Shown one piece after another: positions 35,949 to 44,828 of a stretch of DNA of 64,000 nucleotides. Below the pieces are notes generated by a model. That model did no database searches. It was not told where the DNA came from and saw only the letters and a program-made list of their open reading frames with translations. Origin of the DNA: Achromobacter sp. MFA1 R4 (GTDB taxonomy: Bacteria > Pseudomonadota > Gammaproteobacteria > Burkholderiales > Burkholderiaceae_B); NCBI RefSeq assembly GCF_900156745.1, contig NZ_LT707065.1, positions 5,716,086 to 5,780,085 on the forward strand, in the 5' to 3' direction. Every line of letters begins with the position of its first letter. Positions within the stretch are counted from its first letter, which is position 1. The position numbers and the translations under genes are program-made.

Positions 35949-36274
35949 TGAGCACTCCCCCCCTCCCCGCGGACGCCGGCCCCAACGCCAACCGCAACGC
36001 GGCGGTCGCCATCTCCTATGACGAAAGCGACGGCGCGCCGCGCGTCGTCGCCAAGGGCTACGGCCAGCTTGCGGACACGATCGTGCGCGCGGCCGAGGAA
36101 AACGGGTTGTACGTGCACGAATCGCGCGAACTGGTGGGCCTGCTCATGCAGGTGGACCTGGACGCGCATATTCCTCCCCAACTCTACGTCGCGGTGGCAG
36201 AATTGCTCGCGTGGCTGTACCGTCTGGAATCGCGCGAAATCCCCGACGCCGCGCGGCCCGAAATCTCACCCTAA
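35948..36274 (+). CDS. Stand-alone FlhB C-terminal domain homologue
   Basis: A 108-residue protein related only to the cytoplasmic C-terminal domain of FlhB, with no membrane helices. The match runs from AVAISYDESDGAPRVVAKG through VHESRELVGLLMQVDLDAHIPPQLYVAVAELLAWLYRLE. Where FlhB has the self-cleaving NPTH, this protein has ANRN, so it is like the already cleaved C-terminal fragment. Its ATG lies in the stop of the FliK-like gene. Such FhlB proteins can partly replace the FlhB C-domain in enterics; its role here is inferred from context. Confidence 0.85.
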   Translation: MSTPPLPADAGPNANRNAAVAISYDESDGAPRVVAKGYGQLADTIVRAAEENGLYVHESRELVGLLMQVDLDAHIPPQLYVAVAELLAWLYRLESREIPDAARPEISP

Positions 36275-36285
36275 GGACTAACAAC

Positions 36286-37089
36286 GTGTTGGATGCCGCC
36301 GACCCGGAATTCCTGCTGACCCGGCCGGAAGACATGCGCTCAGCCCTCTTTGAGCTGACGCACCCCGACAGCCACATCCTGGTGCGCGACGCCGCCGACC
36401 GCGAGATCGCCGTGCTGATCCTGGGCGCCGACAAGCAGACGCGCCAGTTCTTCTGGCGGCCGCGCGACTACGATGGCGCCGACTTCGAACAGTCCGACAG
36501 CATGGGACTGCTCAGCGGCACGACCTTCCATTTCAATGCCACCGCCTACGGCGGCGTGCAGATCCGCTTTCGCGTGCAGCGCCCCGAGATCATCCATTTC
36601 GATGACGGCAGCGCGGCCCTGATGTCTCCCTTTCCCGACCATCTTGCCCGCATCCAGCGGCGCAAGATGTTCCGCGCCTCGATGATCTCAAGCGCCAACC
36701 GCTGCCTGGCCACCTGGCAGCCGGCGCCGGCGGACAAGCCAGTCGGATTCACCGTGCGCGACATCTCCGTGGATGGCGTGGGGCTGCGCGTGGGCCTGGC
36801 GGTGGGCGAGCTGCCCGCGCGCGGCGCGATCATGGAAGACGTGGAACTGGACTTCGGCGAATTGGGCAAGCTGAGCGCCGACCTGGAAGTGCGCAACGTC
36901 TATCCGGTGTCCGGCCAGCCCATGGCCGCGTCCGAAAGCGTCGATGGCGAAGCGCCCAAGCACGTGTCGCTCACCGGCGAGCCGCCGGTCAGCCATGTGG
37001 GCGCCTTGTTCATGAATCTGAATGCACGCCAGGAAAACTGGCTGCAGCAGGTCGTGTGGCGCCTGGAAAAAAGCGCGCAGCGCAACTGA
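36286..37089 (+). CDS. ycgR: YcgR-like PilZ flagellar brake protein
   Basis: A 267-residue cyclic-di-GMP effector. The N-terminal YcgR domain covers about 1-118. The PilZ domain has the ligand motifs RxxxR (Arg126-Arg130 in QRRKMFRAS) and DxSxxG (Asp159, Ser161, Gly164 in RDISVDGVG). YcgR binds the motor when c-di-GMP is high and slows swimming. The start is GTG 36286, with AAGGA eight bases upstream. It ends the late operon, and its stop is followed by hairpins shared with convergent fliE. Confidence 0.9.
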   Translation: MLDAADPEFLLTRPEDMRSALFELTHPDSHILVRDAADREIAVLILGADKQTRQFFWRPRDYDGADFEQSDSMGLLSGTTFHFNATAYGGVQIRFRVQRPEIIHFDDGSAALMSPFPDHLARIQRRKMFRASMISSANRCLATWQPAPADKPVGFTVRDISVDGVGLRVGLAVGELPARGAIMEDVELDFGELGKLSADLEVRNVYPVSGQPMAASESVDGEAPKHVSLTGEPPVSHVGALFMNLNARQENWLQQVVWRLEKSAQRN

Positions 37090-37141
37090 TCCGACCAGCG
37101 TGACGAACCAGCAGGACCCACCAGCGGCACCAGTGAAAACA

Positions 37142-37193
37142 GCGCCTGCGAAAAGGCGCCATTGAACTGCCGGGCAGGCGCGGCGCCTGCCCG
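37142..37193. terminator. Convergent hairpins between ycgR and fliE
   Basis: Two inverted repeats lie between the converging genes: GCGCCT/AGGCGC (37142-37159) and CGGGCAGGCGC/GCGCCTGCCCG (37171-37193), the latter an 11-bp perfect stem. Neither is followed by a long T-tract, so termination strength is uncertain. Confidence 0.5.
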
Positions 37194-37222
37194 CGGGATG
37201 TCCCACGAACCGCTTCGCGGCC

Positions 37223-37555
37223 TCAGACGGCCATCGAGGACACTTCCTTGTAGGCCGCAACCAGCTTGTTGCGCACCTGGACCGCCGTCTGGAAGCCGAT
37301 GCTGGCCTTCTGCATGTCGATCATGACGTCATTCAACGAAATATCGGGAGCGCCCAGCTCGAAGGCCTTGGCCTGATTGCTGGCGGCGTTCTGCGCGGCC
37401 GTCACGCGGCGGATGGAGCGCTGCAGTTCCGCGGCGAACCCATCGGGCTGGGCCACGGCTTCGCCCGCGGCCAGATTGCCGGTTTCCGCCTTGCTCACGA
37501 CCGAGCGCATCTGCTGGAGCATGCCTTCGATGCCGGACAAGCCTGATACAGCCAT
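37223..37555 (-). CDS. fliE: Flagellar hook-basal body protein FliE
   Basis: A 110-residue basal-body adaptor that joins the MS ring to the rod. The conserved C-terminal segment is [35 protein letters not shown] with the family end of MAV. It is exported through the flagellar apparatus without a cleaved signal. The gene is transcribed away from fliF, with a 331-base divergent region between them, the usual layout of a class II control point. Confidence 0.94.
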   Translation of the reverse strand: MAVSGLSGIEGMLQQMRSVVSKAETGNLAAGEAVAQPDGFAAELQRSIRRVTAAQNAASNQAKAFELGAPDISLNDVMIDMQKASIGFQTAVQVRNKLVAAYKEVSSMAV

Positions 37556-37886
37556 TACCTTTTCCTTGCTGGTGAGGGATTACGCCAAATTGCCTTCGCA
37601 GCGTAACCCCTGCCGCGCCAGTCCATAGCGGACAAGAACCGCCAAAAAACCCGACATTTCGATGAATGGCCGCATCCCTTCCCGCGGATGTGGCCCCGCT
37701 TTGCGTCCCGTCATCGACATAGGGCTTAAGTAACGCCAAAAAACGGCTGTTTTCATCGATTGGGATTGCTGTCTCAGGGGCAATAATCCACGCTCTCCCC
37801 AGACCAGAAGCACGTTGCATGTGTAATCGGCCCTACCCAGACATGAAGTCATTTTCCTTGCTCCGCGAAGCCAGCGGGAGCCGTCA
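37556..37886. promoter_or_regulatory. fliE-fliF divergent control region
   Basis: No gene here. An exact 11-bp direct repeat, CGCCAAAAAAC, occurs at 37640-37650 and 37734-37744. The second copy lies 15 bases ahead of a fliF -35 candidate. A third, shorter relative (TTACGCCAAATTG) is near 37580. Copies have the A-rich, CG-flanked look of FlhDC half-boxes but do not match that consensus well. Confidence 0.45.
37760..37787 (+). promoter_or_regulatory. Candidate fliF sigma70 promoter
   Basis: TTGGGA (37760-37765) and AATAAT (37782-37787), 16 bases apart, about 100 bases ahead of the fliF start. The -35 is weak, as expected of an activator-dependent class II flagellar promoter. Confidence 0.4.
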
Positions 37887-39560
37887 ATGAATCAGCAGGC
37901 TACCCTGAGCTCGTCGCTTCTGGCCAAGTTCCCCGTGCTGGAACGGGTCCGCGCGCTTCCCAAGCCCATCCTGATCGGCGCCGCCGCCGCCCTGGTCGCG
38001 GTGATCGTCGCCGTGGCCATGTGGAGCAGCGAACCCCAGTACAAGGTCCTGTTCTCCAACCTGGACGACCGCGATGGCGGCGCCATCGTGACGGCCCTGG
38101 GCACGATGAACGTGCCCTACCGCTACAACGAAACCGGCACCGCGCTGCTCGTGCCCGCCGACCGCGTCTACGACGCCCGGTTGCAGCTCGCCTCGCAAGG
38201 CCTGCCGCGCGGCGGCTCCGTCGGCTTCGAGCTGATGGACAACGCCCGCTTCGGCGCCAGCCAGTTCGCCGAACAGATCAACTACCAGCGCGGTCTGGAG
38301 GGTGAGCTGGCCCGGTCGATCGAAGCCATGAACACGGTGCAGCATGCGCGCGTCCACCTGGCCATGCCGCGCCAGTCGCTGTTCGTGCGCGAGCGCCAGG
38401 CGCCCACCGCCTCGGTGCTGCTGAACCTGTATCCGGGCCGCAGCCTGAGCGACGCGCAGGTTTCCGCGATTTCCTGGCTGGTCGCCTCCAGCGTGCCCGA
38501 ACTGACCGCCGAAAGCGTGTCCATCGTCGACCAGAACGGCCGCCTGCTGTCCGCCCCGCTGGGCGAAGGCCGCGGCATGGACGCCGATCAGCTTCGCTTC
38601 GTGCGCGAGATCGAACAGCGCACCGTCGAACGCATCCTCACCATCCTCAATCCCCTGGTCGGCCCCGGCAACGTCCACGCCCAGGCCACCGCCGACGTCG
38701 ACTTCGCCCGCCGCGAAGAGACGTCCGAGGTCTACCGTCCCAACCAGGAACCTGGCCAGGCTGCCGTGCGCAGCCAGCAGACCAGCGATTCGACCCAGCG
38801 CGGCGTCGGTCCCGCCCAGGGCGTGCCCGGCGCGCTGTCGAACCAGGCGCCCGCCGACGCGCAAGCGCCCATCGCCAATCCGCCGCAGCAACAGCCACCC
38901 CGCCCCGGCCAGCCGCAGCAGCCGGCCAACGCGCAGCAGCAACAACAGCAGCAGACCGGCACCCAGGCCGCCACGGGCAGCCTGAACGAACGCCGCGACG
39001 CCACCACCAACTACGAAGTCGACCGCACCATCAGCCACATCAAGCAGCCGGTGGGCAACCTCAAGCGCATGTCGGTCGCCGTCGTGGTGAATTACGTGCG
39101 CGACAAGGACGGCGAGCTGCAGGCCCTGCCGCCCGAGGAACTGAGCAAGCTCACCAACCTGGTGCGCGAAGCCATGGGCTATTCCGAGACCCGCGGCGAC
39201 TCGCTCAACCTGGTCAACAGCCAGTTCAACGACGGTCCTCCGCCGCTGCCGATGTGGCGCGATCCGGAAATGATCTCGCTGTTCAAGACGATCCTGGCGT
39301 GGCTGGTCGGCGGTGTCCTGGCGCTGTGGCTGTATCGCAAGCTGCGCCGCACGGTGACCGAATACCTGTACCCGCCGGTGGATCCTGAACAGGCCGAAGC
39401 CGAGCGCGCCGAAGCCGCCCGCGAGGCCCAGGATCTGGCCCGCGCCAAGGAAACGGACCGCTACCAGGACAACCTGGAGCGCGCCCGCACCATGGCCAAC
39501 AAGGATCCGCGCGCCGTCGCGATGGTCCTGCGCACCTGGATGAGCAAAGATGAAAAATGA
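37887..39560 (+). CDS. fliF: Flagellar MS-ring protein FliF
   Basis: A 557-residue inner-membrane ring protein that forms the base of the flagellum. It has a cytoplasmic N terminus, a first transmembrane helix near residue 30-48, the YscJ/FliF ring-building domain, a Pro/Gln-rich periplasmic loop (about 285-360), a second helix near 465-485, and a C-terminal cytoplasmic FliG-binding segment. Segments such as LASQGLPRGGSVGFELMD and ARVHLAMP are typical. It overlaps fliG by 11 bases and leads the fliFGHIJKLMNOPQR operon. Confidence 0.95.
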   Translation: MNQQATLSSSLLAKFPVLERVRALPKPILIGAAAALVAVIVAVAMWSSEPQYKVLFSNLDDRDGGAIVTALGTMNVPYRYNETGTALLVPADRVYDARLQLASQGLPRGGSVGFELMDNARFGASQFAEQINYQRGLEGELARSIEAMNTVQHARVHLAMPRQSLFVRERQAPTASVLLNLYPGRSLSDAQVSAISWLVASSVPELTAESVSIVDQNGRLLSAPLGEGRGMDADQLRFVREIEQRTVERILTILNPLVGPGNVHAQATADVDFARREETSEVYRPNQEPGQAAVRSQQTSDSTQRGVGPAQGVPGALSNQAPADAQAPIANPPQQQPPRPGQPQQPANAQQQQQQQTGTQAATGSLNERRDATTNYEVDRTISHIKQPVGNLKRMSVAVVVNYVRDKDGELQALPPEELSKLTNLVREAMGYSETRGDSLNLVNSQFNDGPPPLPMWRDPEMISLFKTILAWLVGGVLALWLYRKLRRTVTEYLYPPVDPEQAEAERAEAAREAQDLARAKETDRYQDNLERARTMANKDPRAVAMVLRTWMSKDEK

Positions 39561-40560
39561 TTCCCTCCCCATGGACGGCATGACGCGCAGCGCCGTCCTG
39601 ATGATGTCGCTGGGCGAAGACGCCGCGGCCGAGGTCTTCAAGTACCTCAGCGCCCGTGAGGTCCAGCAGGTCGGCGCCGCGATGGCGAGCCTGAAGCAGG
39701 TCACGCGCAACGACGTCGCCGTCGTGCTGGAAGAGTTCCGCCAGGAAGCCGACCAGTTCATGGCCGTGACGCTGGGCTCGGACGACTACATCCGCAGCGT
39801 GCTGACCAAGGCCCTGGGCAGCGACCGCGCCGCCGGCCTGATCGAGGACATCCTGGAAGCCGGCGACGGCGGCAGCGGCATCGACGCGCTGAACTGGCTG
39901 GACCCGAACACCGTGGCCGAGCTGATCGGCGACGAACACCCGCAGATCATCGCGACCATCCTGGTCCACCTGGAGCGCGACCGCGCGGCCGGCGTGCTGG
40001 CCCTGCTGACGGACCGCCTGCGCAACGACGTGATGCTGCGCATCGCCACCTTCGGCGGCGTGCAGCCCGCGGCGCTGTCGGAACTGACCGAAGTGCTCAA
40101 TTCCGTGCTGGCCGGCCAGGGCGCCAAGCGCAGCAAGATGGGCGGCGTGCGCACCGCGGCCGAGATCCTGAACATGATGAATTCGACGCAGGAAGAGACC
40201 GTGGTCGCCAGCCTGCGCGAACGCGACAACGACCTGGCGCAGAAGATCATCGACGAGATGTTCGTCTTCGACAACCTGCTCGACGTCGAGGACCGCGCCA
40301 TCCAGCTCATCCTCAAGGAAATCGACAACGACACGCTCATGGTCGCGCTCAAGGGCGCGCCGGAAGAGCTGCGCGCCAAGTTCCTGCGCAACATGTCCAG
40401 CCGCGCCGCCGAAATGCTGCGCGAGGACCTGGAAGCCCAGGGCCCGATCCGCATGTCGAAGGTCGAGACCGAACAGAAGAAGATCCTCCAGATCGCCCGC
40501 CGCCTGGCCGAAAGCGGCCAGATCGTGCTGGGCAATTCCGGAGACGACGCGTATGTCTGA
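39550..40560 (+). CDS. fliG: Flagellar motor switch protein FliG
   Basis: A 336-residue rotor protein that meets MotA and sets torque and rotation direction. The EHPQ motif of the middle domain is at residues 129-132. The C-terminal torque domain with alternating charges (VEDRAIQLILKEIDNDTLMV) is complete. Length equals the family norm. It overlaps fliF and fliH (8 bases), giving tight coupling in the operon. Confidence 0.96.
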   Translation: MKNDSLPMDGMTRSAVLMMSLGEDAAAEVFKYLSAREVQQVGAAMASLKQVTRNDVAVVLEEFRQEADQFMAVTLGSDDYIRSVLTKALGSDRAAGLIEDILEAGDGGSGIDALNWLDPNTVAELIGDEHPQIIATILVHLERDRAAGVLALLTDRLRNDVMLRIATFGGVQPAALSELTEVLNSVLAGQGAKRSKMGGVRTAAEILNMMNSTQEETVVASLRERDNDLAQKIIDEMFVFDNLLDVEDRAIQLILKEIDNDTLMVALKGAPEELRAKFLRNMSSRAAEMLREDLEAQGPIRMSKVETEQKKILQIARRLAESGQIVLGNSGDDAYV

Positions 40561-41296
40561 AGCGGACAACGGCGCGACGACGCTCATCTCGCGCAGCGCC
40601 GCCTGGCGGCGCTGGCAGATGCTGTCGTTCGACGAGCCGGCGCCCGTCGAAGTCGAGCCCGAACCGGAACCCGATCCGGGGCCCGATCCCGCCGTGGTGA
40701 TGGCGCAGCTTCGCGCCCAGGCCATCGCGGAAGGACACGAAGAAGGCCTGGCGCGCGGTCATGCCGCGGGCCACGAAGCGGGCCAGCAGGCCGGCTACGA
40801 GGCGGGCCTGGCCGCCGGCCGCGAGGCGGGCTATGCGGAAGGCCTGGCCCAGGGCCGCGAACAGGCCGCCGCCGAAGCCCAGCGCCTGCACGCCTTGGTG
40901 CAGGCCTGCGCCGAGTCGATCGGCGCGCTGGAAGAAAAGATGGGCCAGAGCCTGCTGACGCTGGCGCTGGATATCGCGCAGCAGGTGGTGCGCACCACCC
41001 TGGCCGAACAGCCCGAAACGGTCGTGAGCGCCGTGCGCGACGTGCTGCACATCAATCCCACCGCCGGCGGCCAGATGCGGCTGTGGGCCAATCCCGACGA
41101 CATCGAACTGATCCGCCTGCACCTGGCCGACGAGCTCAAGGAAGGCCATTGGCGCGTGCTGGCCGATGAATCCATCTCGCGCGGCGGCTGCCGCGCCGAG
41201 ACGCCCTTCGGCGACATCGACGCCACCCTGCAGACGCGCTGGCGCCGCGTGGCCGCGTCGCTGGGCCGCAACGCATCCTGGGAGGAACCGGTGTGA
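40553..41296 (+). CDS. fliH: Flagellar assembly protein FliH
   Basis: A 247-residue regulator of the export ATPase. An acidic/Pro N terminus is followed by a regular series of glycines every fourth residue from Gly61 to Gly101 (GHEEGLARG and onward), the GxxxG repeat region that forms the FliH dimer coil. The C-terminal FliH domain (about 130-247, [14 protein letters not shown]) binds FliI. It overlaps fliG by eight bases and fliI by a GTGA junction. Confidence 0.93.
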   Translation: MSEADNGATTLISRSAAWRRWQMLSFDEPAPVEVEPEPEPDPGPDPAVVMAQLRAQAIAEGHEEGLARGHAAGHEAGQQAGYEAGLAAGREAGYAEGLAQGREQAAAEAQRLHALVQACAESIGALEEKMGQSLLTLALDIAQQVVRTTLAEQPETVVSAVRDVLHINPTAGGQMRLWANPDDIELIRLHLADELKEGHWRVLADESISRGGCRAETPFGDIDATLQTRWRRVAASLGRNASWEEPV

Positions 41297-42804
41297 GCGC
41301 CAATCCGGTCTCCGCGCAGCCTGGCCAGGCCGGCGCGCCCCTGGCGGGCGCCCCGGCCCCAGTTGCTGCCGCGCCGGTCCTGGACCGCTGGCAGACGCAG
41401 CTTCAGATCGGCTCGATCCGCGCTGCGTCCACCGATCCCTGGCTGGTCAGCGGCAAGATCACGCGGGCCACCGGCCTGGTGCTGCACGCGACCGGACTGC
41501 GCCTGCCCGTGGGCGCCGCCGCCCGCATCGAAATCGCGCGCGGCCATGACCACTGGGCCGACGCCGAAGTCGTGGGCTTTGACGGCCACACCCTGTACCT
41601 GATGCCGCAGGCCGACATTTCCGGCCTGCCGCCGGGCGCGCGCGTGGTGCCGGGCGAACCGCCCGTGCAACGCCAGATTCCGCTGCCGCGCAAGGCCGAA
41701 CTCAACGGCAATGCCAAGCCCCAGCTGGGCCGCCACCTGCCTGTCGGCAACGCGCTGCTGGGCCGCGTGCTCGACGGCGCCGGCCGCCCGCTGGACGGAC
41801 TGGGCCCGCTGACGGGCGCCGAACTCGCGCCCCTGTCCGCCCAACCCATCAACCCGCTGTCGCGCGCGCCCATCGACACGGTGCTGGACACCGGCGTGCG
41901 CGCCATCAACGGCCTCTTGACGGTCGGGCGCGGCCAGCGCATGGGCCTGTTCGCAGGTTCCGGCGTCGGTAAATCCGTGCTGCTGGGGATGATGGCCCGC
42001 TACACCAAGGCCGACGTGATCGTCGTGGGCCTGATCGGCGAGCGGGGCCGCGAAGTCAAGGAATTCATCGAGCACAACCTGGGCCCCGAGGGCCTTGCGC
42101 GCTCCGTGGTCGTGGCCGCGCCCGCCGACGTCTCGGCGCTGCTGCGCCTGCAGGGCGCCGCCTACGCCACGCGCCTCGCCGAGCACTTCCGCGACCAGGG
42201 CCTGGACGTGCTGCTCATCATGGATTCGCTGACCCGCTACGCCATGGCGCAACGGGAGATCGCGCTCGCCATCGGCGAACCGCCCGCGACCAAGGGCTAT
42301 CCGCCGTCGGTCTTCGCCAAGCTGCCCACCCTGGTGGAACGCGCGGGCATGGGCGCGCCCGGCCCGTCCGGCAAGGCCGGCTCCATCACGGCGTTCTACA
42401 CCGTGCTGGCTGAAGGCGACGACCAGCAGGACCCCATCGCCGATTCGGCGCGCGCGATCCTGGACGGCCACGTGGTGTTGTCGCGCCACCTGGCCGAATC
42501 GGGCCATTACCCCGCCATCGACATCGAAGCCTCGATCTCGCGGGCGATGACCTCGCTCATCACGCCGCAGCAGTTTTCGATCGTGCGCCGCTTCAAGCAG
42601 ACCCTGTCGCGCTACCAGCGCAACCGGGACCTCATCGCCGTGGGCGCGTACGCCGCCGGCAACGACCCGCAACTGGATGACGCCATCGCGCGCTATCCCC
42701 GTCTGGAAGCCTTCCTGCAGCAGGATATCGGCGAGAACGTCGGCTATGAAGACGCCGTCAACCAGTTGCGAGCCAGTTTCGAAATACGGGACACCTATGC
42801 CTAG
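41293..42804 (+). CDS. fliI: Flagellum-specific ATPase FliI
   Basis: A 503-residue type III export ATPase related to the F1 beta subunit. The Walker A loop GSGVGKSV is at residues 222-229, Walker B-like [11 protein letters not shown] follows, and [13 protein letters not shown] is a family landmark. It uses a GTG start overlapping the fliH stop. Its length exceeds E. coli FliI by about 45 residues, mainly in an Ala/Pro-rich N terminus. It overlaps fliJ by eight bases. Confidence 0.95.
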   Translation: MSANPVSAQPGQAGAPLAGAPAPVAAAPVLDRWQTQLQIGSIRAASTDPWLVSGKITRATGLVLHATGLRLPVGAAARIEIARGHDHWADAEVVGFDGHTLYLMPQADISGLPPGARVVPGEPPVQRQIPLPRKAELNGNAKPQLGRHLPVGNALLGRVLDGAGRPLDGLGPLTGAELAPLSAQPINPLSRAPIDTVLDTGVRAINGLLTVGRGQRMGLFAGSGVGKSVLLGMMARYTKADVIVVGLIGERGREVKEFIEHNLGPEGLARSVVVAAPADVSALLRLQGAAYATRLAEHFRDQGLDVLLIMDSLTRYAMAQREIALAIGEPPATKGYPPSVFAKLPTLVERAGMGAPGPSGKAGSITAFYTVLAEGDDQQDPIADSARAILDGHVVLSRHLAESGHYPAIDIEASISRAMTSLITPQQFSIVRRFKQTLSRYQRNRDLIAVGAYAAGNDPQLDDAIARYPRLEAFLQQDIGENVGYEDAVNQLRASFEIRDTYA

Positions 42805-43249
42805 CCAATTGCCCCTGGACATGCTGATCAACCTGGCCAAGGAGAGCACGGACGAAGCCGCGCGCCTGCTGGGCCGGCTGACCGCCGAACGCAGCAATGC
42901 GGAGCGCCAGCTGGTCATGCTCCACGACTACCGCCAGGACTATCTGGAGCGCCTGCAGCAGGCAATGACCAGCGGCATGGCGGCGAGCGATTGCCACAAC
43001 TACCAGCGCTTCATCGGCACCCTGGACGACGCGATCGGCCAGCAGCAAGGCGTGCTGCGCCAGGCGGACGAGAACCTGTCCAAGGGACGGCTCTACTGGC
43101 AGCAGGAAAAGCGCAAGCTCAACTCCTATGACGCCCTGGCGCAGCGCGAACAGCGCGCCCAGGCCGTCGTGGAGTCGCGCCGCGAACAGCGCGCCAGCGA
43201 CGAATACTCCGCCCGCCTGGTCCAGCGCCAGGCCGGCGGCATGCATTAA
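42797..43249 (+). CDS. fliJ: Flagellar FliJ protein
   Basis: A 150-residue, almost wholly alpha-helical coiled-coil protein. It fits into the FliI hexamer like a gamma subunit and couples export to the proton-driven gate, and shuttles chaperones. The C-terminal charged helix ([20 protein letters not shown]) is typical. ATG 42797 overlaps the fliI stop by eight bases. fliK follows after 24 bases. Confidence 0.9.
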   Translation: MPSQLPLDMLINLAKESTDEAARLLGRLTAERSNAERQLVMLHDYRQDYLERLQQAMTSGMAASDCHNYQRFIGTLDDAIGQQQGVLRQADENLSKGRLYWQQEKRKLNSYDALAQREQRAQAVVESRREQRASDEYSARLVQRQAGGMH

Positions 43250-43273
43250 GCAATACCTCACAGGAAGCCCAAG

Positions 43274-44659
43274 ATGACCGCTCCCCTGCCCTTGCCTTCG
43301 ATCACGCCGGCCGCGCCGTCGTCGGTCGCCGATGCGCTTGGCGCCAAATCCGCGCCGCCGGACAAGAAAGGCCCTTCCTTCTCGGACGTGCTGGCCCAGC
43401 AACGTCCCGCGCAGCAGCGGCCGAACCAGGCCGCCGACGCCCGTCCCGCCAAGACAGACGGCAAGACGCCATCCAAGGATCCGAACGCCGGCGATCCGGC
43501 CAGCACGGCGGAAAGCGCCGCAGCGGGCGCCATCGACGCCGCGGTGCAGACGGCCGCGCAGGCTGAAGCCGGCGCCCTCGCCGTCGCCGCGCAGCAACCC
43601 ATCGCGCCGGCAGACCTGCCGCAGCAGGCATTGGAAATCGCCACGCAGGCCGCCGAGCAGGTGCAGCTCGCCCGCGGCAACGCCGCGGCCGCGGCCACCG
43701 CCATGAGCCAGGGCGCCGCCGTGCTGAAGGCCGCGCTCAACGCCGCCGACACCCTGGTGCCGCAGACCGCGCAAGCGTCCCAGGCGCCCGTCGCCGCGAC
43801 GGCCGGCCAGGCGCAGGCCGCCGCCGCGCAGCTCGCCCGCGATGCCGAAGCCGCGCTGCCGGTCGTCACCGCCGCCGTCAAGCCGGGTTCCGCCCCGGTC
43901 GCGCAGGCGCCCGTCGATCCCAAGGCCACGGCCAAGCTCGACGCGAAGCCCGCCACGCCGGACCTGCCGCTGCCGCGCGTGGCGCGCGAGGCGCGTTCCG
44001 ACACGGCCGAAACGGCAACCGCCTTGCCCGCCCACGTGGCCGACGAAGATCAGCCGGCGCTGCTGGCCGCCTCCACGCCGCAGTTCCAGGCGCCCCAGCA
44101 TGGCGCCAGCCCGCAGGATGCGCTTGCCCACGCCCTGGCCGCCGCCACGCAGCGCCAGGCCGCGCCCATCGTCAACCCGGCCGCGGTCTCGCAGCCTGTC
44201 GTGCCGGTCGTGCTGCAGGTGGCCACTCCGGTCGGCGCCACCCACTGGGGCACCGAACTGGGCCAACAGATGGTCATGATGAGCACCAACGCGCGTCAAG
44301 GCATGCAGACCGCCGAATTGCGGCTGGATCCGCCCGACCTCGGCCCGCTGCGCGTCAGCCTGAACCTGGCCGATGGCGTGGCCAGCGCCTCGTTCGTGTC
44401 CGCGCATGCTTCGGTGCGCCAGGCCATCGAAGTCGCGATTCCGCAGTTGCAGCAGGCGCTTGCGCAGGCCGGCATCTCCTTGGGCCAGACGAGCGTCGGC
44501 GAACAGGCCGCGCAGCAGGAATTCGCGCAGCAGAACGGCAACGGATCGCAGCGTCAGCAAGGCGGCGGTGCCGCCGTGGCGGACGGCGCGGCCGATGCCG
44601 CGCAGCCTGCGGTGACGGTGGCGCGCAACGCCAACGCGCTGGTCGACACGTTCGCGTAG
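43274..44659 (+). CDS. fliK: Flagellar hook-length control protein FliK
   Basis: A 461-residue molecular ruler that sets hook length and triggers the switch to filament export. The long N-terminal region is Ala/Pro-rich and low in complexity (ruler part, about 1-350). The C-terminal export-switch domain (about 350-430, LRLDPPDLGPLRVSLNL) is clearly conserved. It lies in the standard place between fliJ and fliL, so this is the canonical FliK; a paralogue sits at 34560-35948. Confidence 0.92.
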   Translation: MTAPLPLPSITPAAPSSVADALGAKSAPPDKKGPSFSDVLAQQRPAQQRPNQAADARPAKTDGKTPSKDPNAGDPASTAESAAAGAIDAAVQTAAQAEAGALAVAAQQPIAPADLPQQALEIATQAAEQVQLARGNAAAAATAMSQGAAVLKAALNAADTLVPQTAQASQAPVAATAGQAQAAAAQLARDAEAALPVVTAAVKPGSAPVAQAPVDPKATAKLDAKPATPDLPLPRVAREARSDTAETATALPAHVADEDQPALLAASTPQFQAPQHGASPQDALAHALAAATQRQAAPIVNPAAVSQPVVPVVLQVATPVGATHWGTELGQQMVMMSTNARQGMQTAELRLDPPDLGPLRVSLNLADGVASASFVSAHASVRQAIEVAIPQLQQALAQAGISLGQTSVGEQAAQQEFAQQNGNGSQRQQGGGAAVADGAADAAQPAVTVARNANALVDTFA

Positions 44660-44828
44660 TGATTCAGCGGCCCGCTGCCGGCAACGGCTGCGGGCAGTGC
44701 AGCAATAGCTTGAGATACGCGGCTTTCGCCCTGTTTTTCGCCTCCAAGCCGAGGCGGGATTTCGGGCAGAATGCTTTCATCCACTAAGAATCCGTTTTCA
44801 CCAGCGGCAAACACGCATCGAAATCCAG
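44660..44828. other. fliK-fliL spacer
   Basis: A 169-base spacer without a gene. It contains an imperfect hairpin, GCCCGC/GCGGGC (about 44669-44695), just after fliK and then AT-richer sequence. No clear promoter is visible, but a secondary promoter for fliL-R is possible here because this is the only sizeable gap inside the fliF-R operon. Confidence 0.35.

Noticed and set aside
37579-37612. Inverted repeat GGGATTACGC...GCGTAACCCC near fliE as a possible FlhDC box pair
   Set aside because: Spacer and half-site sequence do not fit the enteric consensus; left as part of the control region.
37884-39761. Long open frame antisense to fliF
   Set aside because: Spans fliF and part of fliG with no ribosome site or motif; a codon-phase shadow.
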